Of a stretch of DNA of 31,643 bases, positions 25,198 to 31,643 are shown in pieces. Source of the DNA: JAZSQT01 sp045538075. Its GTDB lineage: Bacteria; Chrysiogenota; Deferribacteres; Deferribacterales; Mucispirillaceae. The notes below the pieces were generated by a model that was given only the letters and a program-made list of their open reading frames with translations, made no database searches and was not told where the DNA came from. Each line of letters opens with the position of its first letter. Position 1 is the first letter of the stretch. A program made the translations under genes and the position numbers. The stretch is taken from the NCBI GenBank assembly GCA_045538075.1, contig JAZSQT010000170.1, positions 1-31,643 of the forward strand, in the 5' to 3' direction.

Positions 25198-28100
25198 TTA
25201 GTGAGGGTCGCTATATACATTTCCAGTGTTAAAAGATGAGTAATGTGCTCCACCCATATCACTCATAGAATTTGGATTTAATACTGTAACTGAATCAGAT
25301 ACTTTTTTACCTTTCACATGGGTATTTGCATTAAGTTTCATATAGCCAGAAACATGAACTTCTTTTCCAACTAACTGCATATTTATAGAGATTATACCTG
25401 TATCTTTTTCATTTGATGATGTAGCACTTACAATACTAAAGGTTGATTCTGGATTTCTCGTTGATTTAGTTAAATTTCTACCTTCAACACCTTTTACAGT
25501 GCCATTAACGTTTTTGTAATCGTTGTTATTTGTAGTAGCATATTTAGTATATTGATACTTATCATCAGCTGCATGGGCATCTAATGTTCCATTTCGCATA
25601 GTAACTTTAGAACGAATAGTTAGACTGTTTGAATTATTAGATTTCTTTACAGTAATATGACCTGCAAAGTTTGATACAGTATTTCCAGAACCACAACTTG
25701 AATTTAATCCAGTTAAGTAAGGAATAGTCTTATATGTAGCACAGTCTGTAGTTACTGGTGATTCTGCTTGCCCTTGCCCAAGACAAGCAAGACCACTACA
25801 AGTAATCATTTTTGGAATTGTTCCAAAAAACGTCATTGTATAAGTTCCTTGTAAACTATATGGGTCATCAATATGAACTGGAGTTACATTTAAAAATTTT
25901 GATTCATTTACTTGATTATAAGTAACTTTCTTTTCTAAAATAAATTCAACTTTATTATTTGAATTTTTACTATATACAAGTTGATTGCCACTAACAGTAA
26001 AAGGAAATACAAATGTAATAGTGCCGTCATTATTTACTGTTATATTTTTTTCATGATACTTATCTTTATTCATTTGCCTTTCTGTTAATGAGTTATCAAG
26101 ATAATCAATAAATTTAAATCTAAAAATATCCCAACTTGGATCACTTACAAAATGTCCCCAACCAAGTTGAAATTTTGCATCAACTTTTAAACGACCGACT
26201 GCCGTAAATATTGAAAAAGCAACTTTATCACTCATAAACCTTTTAGCAATACTGCGAGATTTAACGGTAGTGTTATTGTAAGTAATATTTAATTCTCTAA
26301 CAGAATAGTTGCCAGTTAAATCAAGTTTACCCCAAACAGTAAATTCAATTTCTTTATATTTACTTGTGTCGCCTTGAGCTTCTACTTTTACTTTTGCTTT
26401 TCCTGCTTCTTTTGCTGTTACTTCACCATTTTGATTTACAGTTACAATATTTTCACCTTCAATAACAGTATATGTTAAGCCTTTATTAGTGGCATTAGGA
26501 GGTGCAATTTGCCCTAATATAGTAACTTTTTCACCAACTTTTAATTCTTTTTTATTTATATCATTAAAATTAACAATATCAACACCAGTAACTGGTTCAA
26601 ATATATGAGTTACTTTAATAGTAGTTTGAGCAGTTTTATTGCCATTATTACTTGTAGCAGTAATAACAGTTTCACCTTCTGTTAATGGTGTAACAACCCC
26701 AGTATCTTTATCAACTGTTGCTACATCTTGCCTACTTGATACAAATGTAACTTTTTTATCTGTAGCATCGCTTGGCTCAAACACAACATTTAATTTTGTA
26801 GGGTTTAAATCATTTGTAGATAGTGATAATTCACTTGGTAAACTAATACTTTCTACATTTTTATAAGCACTATGAACTATTAATTGACAAGTTGCTTTTG
26901 CTGGCTCTTTCCCTTCATCATAAGAAACTGCCGTTGCAGTAATAGTTACTATGCCATCTCCAACAAGAGTAACTAAGCCAGTATTTTCATCTACTGTTGC
27001 AGCAGATGAGTTATTAGTAGAAAATTTTACATTTTTATTCGTTGCATAATGTGGGTCTCTAACAGTTGCTTTCAACTGTATAGTAGGAGTTAAGTTTTTA
27101 TAATATTCTCCACTAATTTTATCTTGATAGCCTACTCCAGTGCCAAATTCACTTTTTGGTTCACCTTTATCTTCAAACCAAATATTAACAAAAGTAGGAT
27201 ATTCTGTAGAATCTTTTGATATTACAGAAAAATCTGCTTTTACATTTGGATTGCTATTTGATACTACAGTAATAGTAACTTTTTGCCCGTTACTTCTTTT
27301 TAATGCTCTAACACGCAAACTTTCTCCATCTGGAGCAACTTCTACATGAATTATTTCTGGGTGGCTTACACTCACAATACTAATAGTTTTATCAGACGCA
27401 TCATTTGGCTCAGCAGTAAATTCTACTGCTTCTATATGTCCTGTTCCATTATTTAAATATGGATTTGCATCTATTCCATCTAATTCTGGAGTTTTAGCTT
27501 TAAGACCTTTAATAGGCACAAATTCTTTAATAACTCTAACTTCTACATTTGCTTCCTTGCCATTATCAATAGTTGTTGCAGTAATTATTGCTGTTCCCTC
27601 TGATTTTGCTTCAATTTCGCCAGTTTTTTCATCAACACTTGCTATTTCTGGTCTATCTGATTTAAAGGTGACAGATTTATTTTCTGCATCTACTGGATAT
27701 ATATCATATATTATTGTTTCTTTTTGCCCTATTTGTAGAGTTGTAATATTTTTTCTTGCAACGATACTTGTAACTCTAGAATTTTCAGAAAAATACTTAT
27801 TACTATCTAAAGTAATAAGTGAATCAAACAATGTGTCATCTGCTATTTTTTTAAGTTTCACGTGCATAATATATCCTTCTGGAATAGGAACATCGTTATG
27901 ATCTAAATCAAATAAGACGATATATTCATCTTTCTTTTGAGGATCTACTTCGTATTTTGCCCCAACTTTTAAAAACTCACCCATTACATCATTCGTATCT
28001 ACTATTGGAGTAAATATATCCCTACGGATAAATTTAAGACTTTCAGGAAACTTATCATCTGTTATTCTACTTGAATGGATTTGAGACTTAAATTGCATTC

Positions 28101-28815
28101 TAATTTTAATACCTGAAGGACAACCTACTGGTTCAAAATCTGGGTCGCAAAATTCAGCATTAACAGCAATTTCACCAAACATATTTCGGCCATTTCCGAC
28201 AATATTATCAACAATGAGAGAATCGCCATCTTGACCCTTTACAGTCATATATTGTATTCTATAATGACCAATAAGACTCAAAATATCTGATTCTGAAACT
28301 AATGTTTTAGGTTTTGGTAACTCTTCTGTAAACATAACTTGATTGCCACCGTCTGAAGTAACAGGTTGACTTGGCAGTTCTTCCCATATAACTGGCCCAG
28401 TAGTTTCTCCTGGTATGACGTTACTATCAGATACTTCAATATCTAGTAATTTATACTTGCTACTATCAGCAACTGAGGAAACTTTAATTTGAGCTACACC
28501 AGCTTTAATTCCATATACTATTAAGGATTTGCTATCAAATTTAATAAACTCTTTACCTAAGACAACTTCATATTTTAATTGTTTATTAAAAGCATTATCT
28601 GGCTTAACAACAGCTTTAACTTTAAAAGCATCTCTTCCAGAAATTTTTGGATATAATACGATATTTGGATTTACTAATTCTACGCTATCTATTTTGTTGT
28701 AAATGTTTGCATCACTAGAACGATAAACGTTTGTATCTCCTCCTCCCTTTGAACATGATAGAAGAGTAAAAACGGATAATAATAAAAATAAAAAAACTAC
28801 TCTACTTTTAATCAT
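25198..28815 (-). CDS. Large surface lipoprotein with repeated bacterial Ig-like (BIG2) domains
   Basis: The 1205-residue protein has a lipoprotein signal, with lipobox TLLSC and lipidated Cys near residue 21, followed by SKGGG. About six Ig-like group 2 domains can be seen, at roughly 45-130, 355-435, 435-535, 540-655, 655-740 and 742-830. The clearest signatures are KSDRPEIASVDEKTGEIEAK, SNNSSAATVDENTGLVTLVG and SSRQDVATVDKDTGVVTPLT, each followed by a VITATS-type strand. The region 150-350 and the C-terminal 370 residues are unrecognised. A Cys pair occurs in FCDPDFEPVGCPSG, and a four-Cys cluster with TCSGLACLGQG lies near residue 1010. A surface adhesin or scaffold is likely; the ligand is unknown. 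It is monocistronic, with its own promoter and terminator. Confidence 0.85.
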   Translation of the reverse strand: MIKSRVVFLFLLLSVFTLLSCSKGGGDTNVYRSSDANIYNKIDSVELVNPNIVLYPKISGRDAFKVKAVVKPDNAFNKQLKYEVVLGKEFIKFDSKSLIVYGIKAGVAQIKVSSVADSSKYKLLDIEVSDSNVIPGETTGPVIWEELPSQPVTSDGGNQVMFTEELPKPKTLVSESDILSLIGHYRIQYMTVKGQDGDSLIVDNIVGNGRNMFGEIAVNAEFCDPDFEPVGCPSGIKIRMQFKSQIHSSRITDDKFPESLKFIRRDIFTPIVDTNDVMGEFLKVGAKYEVDPQKKDEYIVLFDLDHNDVPIPEGYIMHVKLKKIADDTLFDSLITLDSNKYFSENSRVTSIVARKNITTLQIGQKETIIYDIYPVDAENKSVTFKSDRPEIASVDEKTGEIEAKSEGTAIITATTIDNGKEANVEVRVIKEFVPIKGLKAKTPELDGIDANPYLNNGTGHIEAVEFTAEPNDASDKTISIVSVSHPEIIHVEVAPDGESLRVRALKRSNGQKVTITVVSNSNPNVKADFSVISKDSTEYPTFVNIWFEDKGEPKSEFGTGVGYQDKISGEYYKNLTPTIQLKATVRDPHYATNKNVKFSTNNSSAATVDENTGLVTLVGDGIVTITATAVSYDEGKEPAKATCQLIVHSAYKNVESISLPSELSLSTNDLNPTKLNVVFEPSDATDKKVTFVSSRQDVATVDKDTGVVTPLTEGETVITATSNNGNKTAQTTIKVTHIFEPVTGVDIVNFNDINKKELKVGEKVTILGQIAPPNATNKGLTYTVIEGENIVTVNQNGEVTAKEAGKAKVKVEAQGDTSKYKEIEFTVWGKLDLTGNYSVRELNITYNNTTVKSRSIAKRFMSDKVAFSIFTAVGRLKVDAKFQLGWGHFVSDPSWDIFRFKFIDYLDNSLTERQMNKDKYHEKNITVNNDGTITFVFPFTVSGNQLVYSKNSNNKVEFILEKKVTYNQVNESKFLNVTPVHIDDPYSLQGTYTMTFFGTIPKMITCSGLACLGQGQAESPVTTDCATYKTIPYLTGLNSSCGSGNTVSNFAGHITVKKSNNSNSLTIRSKVTMRNGTLDAHAADDKYQYTKYATTNNNDYKNVNGTVKGVEGRNLTKSTRNPESTFSIVSATSSNEKDTGIISINMQLVGKEVHVSGYMKLNANTHVKGKKVSDSVTVLNPNSMSDMGGAHYSSFNTGNVYSDPH

Positions 28816-28908
28816 AGTTAATTTCTCCCATACTTATAAAATCAATAAGTAATAATCCTAATACCACAATTAAATCACACTTACAAGGATAATTTCACAT
28901 AAATTCGC

Positions 28909-28938
28909 ATTTTAATACTATTTTTCATAAAATGTCAA
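28909..28938 (-). promoter_or_regulatory. Sigma-70 promoter of the Ig-like lipoprotein gene
   Basis: On the minus strand a perfect TTGACA (28938-28933) and TAAAAT (28914-28909) are separated by 18 bp. It would give a leader of about 85 nt before the ATG, which is preceded by GGGAG. Confidence 0.75.
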
Positions 28939-29023
28939 AGAAATAGTTATTTATTATTGTGTTATAGTCAATTATACACTTTTTAATTAAACATAAACTT
29001 GTTTTTAATTAAAATATATAAGA

Positions 29024-29031
29024 GGGGGGGG
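29024..29031 (+). repeat. G8 homopolymer tract
   Basis: Eight consecutive G residues stand in the intergenic space between the minus-strand lipoprotein gene and the plus-strand small gene, in otherwise very A+T-rich DNA. TAGATA follows directly and TTAAAA lies 17 bp before it, so the tract would fall in the spacer of a weak possible promoter for the small gene. Such tracts can change length by slippage. Confidence 0.8.
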
Positions 29032-29132
29032 TAGATAAATACTATTTATACTAAAATTATGAAAATTTTTCCTCATCTTCAATTGGCACAAATTTTGATA
29101 ATAAGAAAAATATAAAGCAAAGGAGTGTTTTT

Positions 29133-29444
29133 ATGGTTATCAAAGCTAATCAAGAATACTATGGAGGGTATAATATTATGGAAACTATGGATACTAAAAG
29201 TTATTCAACTAATAAAATAGTTGATATAAAAAGTGATAGCTATAATTTTACTACAGAAAATAATAATAGTAAATCATACGTAGCGAATATGCCAACTAAA
29301 GGTTATATTGACAAAGTTATTGCTCAAGCATTAACAAACATCAAAAATGGTGAAAATGTATCTGAAAACAGAAGAATTTTAGCTATATTTAGCAATATTA
29401 CTGGTGAAAACCCTATTACTAAAGAACTTAATGCTTATATTTAA
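29133..29444 (+). CDS. Small hypothetical protein, 103 residues
   Basis: I do not recognise this protein. It is soluble and has no signal peptide or membrane segment. Residues 1-50 are rich in Asn, Ser, Tyr and Thr and look disordered. Residues 50-103 look helical (GYIDKVIAQALTNIKNGENV, then NRRILAIFSNI). It has an excellent AAGGAG ribosome-binding site 7-8 nt before ATG, and a strong terminator follows at 29486. These support a real, expressed single gene. A Met at residue 16 is an alternative start but lacks a comparable site. A TTGGCAC sequence at 29083 and the G8 tract at 29024 lie upstream and may bear on its control. Confidence 0.65.
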   Translation: MVIKANQEYYGGYNIMETMDTKSYSTNKIVDIKSDSYNFTTENNNSKSYVANMPTKGYIDKVIAQALTNIKNGENVSENRRILAIFSNITGENPITKELNAYI

Positions 29445-29485
29445 TATTTAAATAGGTGCATTATGTTAATTATTATTAAAAATTA

Positions 29486-29522
29486 AAGGCAAGATTTACT
29501 AAAAACAGTATAATCTTGCCTT
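29486..29522 (+). terminator. Terminator after the small hypothetical gene
   Basis: aaggcaagatt and aatcttgcctt form an 11-bp stem around a loop that itself contains tact/agta, followed by cctttaatt. It lies 42 bp after the stop codon. The stem is symmetric and could also act on the minus strand. Confidence 0.75.
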
Positions 29523-29652
29523 CCTTTAATTATTACAACATTTTATTACATTTATTATTTATATAACAAATTAATACTAATTCAAAAATTTTAGAAATAA
29601 TTTTATAGCCTACCTAAATATTACTTCTATTTGCTATATCACTACTTATCTT

Positions 29653-30036
29653 TTATTTTTCAACTTCGCCACGCCACCTTATCATACCACCTAACATATT
29701 GTAAGCATTATTAAAGCCTAAATCTTTGAAAATATCCATAGCATTACCACTACGCCTACCAGACCTACAATATATTAAGTATTTTTTATTTTTATCTAAT
29801 TTAGAAATTTCATTAGTAAAATTTCTATCGTAATAATCAATATTAATGGCATTAGGAATATGACCAGAATTAAACTCATCTTTAGTTCTAATATCAATTA
29901 TAACAAGGTCTTTATTATTTTTAATCATTTCTTCTGCTTGTGCAGTTGTTACATCAGACGCACTACCATTGCTACAACCACTAAAAAACATAAATGCAGC
30001 TGCGTAATAAGGAAAAAATCTAACAATTTTTCTCAT
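29653..30036 (-). CDS. Rhodanese-domain lipoprotein
   Basis: The 127-residue protein has a lipoprotein signal with lipobox FFSGC (Cys21) and a single rhodanese domain. That domain shows VIIDIRTKDEFNSGHIPNAINI (45-66) and the active-site loop YCRSGRRSGNA, with the catalytic Cys at 90, ending MLGGMIRWRGEVEK. Rhodaneses of this type carry persulfide sulfur. Being lipid-anchored, it would act in the periplasm, possibly with sulfur or polysulfide substrates, but no sulfur gene is adjacent to support that. GGAG lies 9 nt before the ATG. No clear terminator was found in 29523-29652. Confidence 0.88.
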   Translation of the reverse strand: MRKIVRFFPYYAAAFMFFSGCSNGSASDVTTAQAEEMIKNNKDLVIIDIRTKDEFNSGHIPNAINIDYYDRNFTNEISKLDKNKKYLIYCRSGRRSGNAMDIFKDLGFNNAYNMLGGMIRWRGEVEK

Positions 30037-30172
30037 TTATCAATTCTCCAAAATAGTATAGTAACCCTTTATATAAAAAATGTAATATTTATTTAAATAT
30101 ATACTAAAAAATAAGCAAGACATAAATAATATTTATTTTAACTAATTTTATTAATAAATTTAAACAAAAAAA

Positions 30173-30206
30173 TATGGAGCATTATTTAATTAAATAATAC
30201 TCCATA
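30173..30206 (-). terminator. Terminator of the porin-like gene
   Basis: tatggag and ctccata, extended by attattta/taaataat with one mismatch, form a stem of about 16 bp. On the minus strand it is followed by ttttttt. It lies 15 bp past the stop of the porin-like gene. Confidence 0.78.
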
Positions 30207-30220
30207 ATTAAATTAATTAC

Positions 30221-31435
30221 TTAAAATACAACTTTAACTTGAGCTCCAGCTAATAATTCTTCTATACTTGTAGCCTTATCAGGCAATGTTATAGCATCTG
30301 TTTGACGAACGTAATAGCCAACTTGTGGAGTTATTACGAAATGACCTTCGCCAAATTTTATTTGAGTATTTATATAACCACCATACCCATTAACATCAGA
30401 TTTTGAATTTTTTACATCAACAAATCCATCAGACATTGAACTTTGGTATCCACCACCAATTTCCATATCTACCATATCTGTAAATTTTACACCAAAAGCA
30501 GCAGCAACACCCCATGTGTGAACATCTTGCACTTCTGCCTTGCCGTTTTCATTATATTTTAAAGTTGGTAACAAATTTGCAGTCGCTTGTGTAGTAGTTT
30601 GAGTGCCAGTAGAAAGAGTTTTAACTAAACCATACATTCCACCATTCATAGAATAAAAACCACCTACTGCAAAATACATATTATTAAAAGTTGGCTTTAA
30701 ATTAAATGCAACGTGAAAAGCATTTATATTTTTATAAGAAGTTTTGTAATCTGGATTATTACTTTCAGCATACTTTTCTGTAAATAAAGCGTAAGAAGCA
30801 GCAAATCTACCAGTAATATCGGATAATTTTAAATTATAAGCTACTTCTATTCTTGGCATATATTCTTCAGCAGTATCTGTTGTTGATTCAGATAATTGAT
30901 TATTTATATCAAATATCCTTACACTTTTCATATCTATACTATTTGCAACTAATGCTACATTTAAGCCTGCATAACCTACCATTATCATAGGCCTACGAGT
31001 AACGGCTAATGTTCCAAAACCTGCTAAGCCATTATCTGTATAATAAACATCTCTGAAAGTATTTTTATTTGTAGAATTGATTGTTTTATTACCTGCAATA
31101 ATTGTCAAACCATTACTAAAAGTGTAACCACCCCAAAATTCACGAAAACCAATCGGCTGATCAACTTGATCAGGCATAACTTTAAGTTCTGCATTTGCAA
31201 AAAAATTGCCAGCTTTAAAATTTATACCAAAACGAGAGTTTGGTTGCCAAGCCATTCTAAAATCACTAGTAATATTGTTTACTTTACCATTTGATACATT
31301 TTTATAATCATATACACCAGTCATAATAGCTTGACCATACATTTTTAAGCTCATTCCTTCTGGCATAGGAATATCAAAAGCAAATGACGGTAAAGCTAAA
31401 AGCACAAATAGTAACGATAAAAATAATTTCTTCAC
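30221..31435 (-). CDS. Porin-like outer-membrane beta-barrel protein
   Basis: The 404-residue protein has a classic signal peptide (MKKLFLSLLFVLLALPSFAF). The mature part alternates short amphipathic strands with Gly- and aromatic-rich turns. Examples are INFKAGNFFANAELKVM, FRMAWQPNSRFG and FGEGHFVITPQVGYYVRQT. It ends in VKVVF, and a terminal Phe is the signal for BAM-dependent insertion. This fits a 14- to 18-strand barrel, but the substrate is unknown. The start codon is GTG at 31435, supported by the strong site AGAGGGGG 7 nt upstream. It has its own sigma-70 promoter and terminator, so it is monocistronic. High expression is plausible given the good signals. Confidence 0.8.
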   Translation of the reverse strand: MKKLFLSLLFVLLALPSFAFDIPMPEGMSLKMYGQAIMTGVYDYKNVSNGKVNNITSDFRMAWQPNSRFGINFKAGNFFANAELKVMPDQVDQPIGFREFWGGYTFSNGLTIIAGNKTINSTNKNTFRDVYYTDNGLAGFGTLAVTRRPMIMVGYAGLNVALVANSIDMKSVRIFDINNQLSESTTDTAEEYMPRIEVAYNLKLSDITGRFAASYALFTEKYAESNNPDYKTSYKNINAFHVAFNLKPTFNNMYFAVGGFYSMNGGMYGLVKTLSTGTQTTTQATANLLPTLKYNENGKAEVQDVHTWGVAAAFGVKFTDMVDMEIGGGYQSSMSDGFVDVKNSKSDVNGYGGYINTQIKFGEGHFVITPQVGYYVRQTDAITLPDKATSIEELLAGAQVKVVF

Positions 31436-31466
31436 AAAAATACCCCCTCTTTAATCATTTTTTAAC

Positions 31467-31495
31467 ACTATAAATTAATACTCTTATTTTTGCAA
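31467..31495 (-). promoter_or_regulatory. Sigma-70 promoter of the porin-like gene
   Basis: On the minus strand TTGCAA (31495-31490), a 17-bp spacer and TATAGT (31472-31467) make a good promoter, about 32 bp before the GTG start. Confidence 0.7.
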
Positions 31496-31589
31496 GTAAA
31501 ATATTAGCATTTTCTAATTTAATATAAATTAAAATTAATATTCCAACAAATATTAGAAGATTTATAAGAAGTAATATTAACAATTATAG

Positions 31590-31643
31590 AAAATTGTGTT
31601 CTTTAGGAAAGTTGATATTGAAATAACCTTTACACCGAAACAA
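31590..31643 (+). repeat. Dispersed repeat 2, copy C (reaches window end)
   Basis: aaaattgtgttctttagg...ccgaaacaa matches copies A and B with two or three differences. By analogy with copy B, a hairpin MITE could follow just outside the window. Confidence 0.85.

Noticed and set aside
27557..27901. Open frames antisense to the Ig-like lipoprotein gene
   Set aside because: They mirror the repetitive Thr/Val codons of the real gene and have no initiation signals.
29083..29099. Sigma-54 promoter TTGGCAC-N-TTTGAT before the small hypothetical gene
   Set aside because: The -24 half is good, but the -12 element has GA where GC is nearly invariant. I mention it only as a weak possibility.

Overview
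The window is very AT-rich (about 30% G+C by eye) and comes from a Gram-negative bacterium. Evidence for an outer membrane is a LolC/E-type lipoprotein transporter subunit, a LolB-like lipoprotein, three other exported or lipid-anchored proteins and a porin-like protein. A SfrAB/NuoG-type NADPH oxidoreductase pair, a K+-dependent membrane pyrophosphatase and molybdenum-cofactor synthesis point to anaerobic or respiratory metabolism. Deferribacterota (for example a Mucispirillum relative) fits this mix and composition, but this is an inference from gene content, not a marker-based call.

Layout. 1-949: right part of an IS481-family insertion sequence. 950-1356: repeats only, namely a truncated hairpin MITE, two copies of a second dispersed repeat and a 156-bp imperfect palindrome. 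1357-7492 (minus strand): a tight six-gene operon, ychF, an SH3 protein, moaC, nadE, guaB and lolC/E, driven from a clear sigma-70 promoter. 7616-15012 (plus strand): a divergent operon with its own promoter, efp, a TPR protein, a lolB-like gene, ispE, prs, pth and hppA, closed by a strong terminator. 15061-20270: an acquired island in which a three-gene restriction-modification operon (m6A methyltransferase, m5C methyltransferase, HNH nuclease) lies between two decayed IS30-family elements. 20408-24958: the sfrB-sfrA pair, flanked by two inverted copies of the hairpin MITE. 25142-28938: a 1205-residue surface lipoprotein with repeated bacterial Ig-like folds. 29024-31643: a G8 tract, an unrecognised 103-residue protein, a rhodanese lipoprotein, a porin-like outer-membrane protein and the start of another dispersed repeat.

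How it works together. The two divergent operons are housekeeping: GMP, NAD and PRPP synthesis, isoprenoid precursors, translation factors, lipoprotein sorting and PPi-driven ion pumping. The accessory content is the restriction island and a dense set of small palindromic repeats. The strongest leads are the mixed-chemistry two-methyltransferase R-M operon between IS30 remnants, the MITE family with compensatory changes in its hairpin and inverted copies around sfrBA, the arginine at the EF-P modification position, and the G tract between two divergent surface or unknown genes. I saw no tRNA, rRNA or CRISPR array, and nothing that clearly amounts to an entirely new system.
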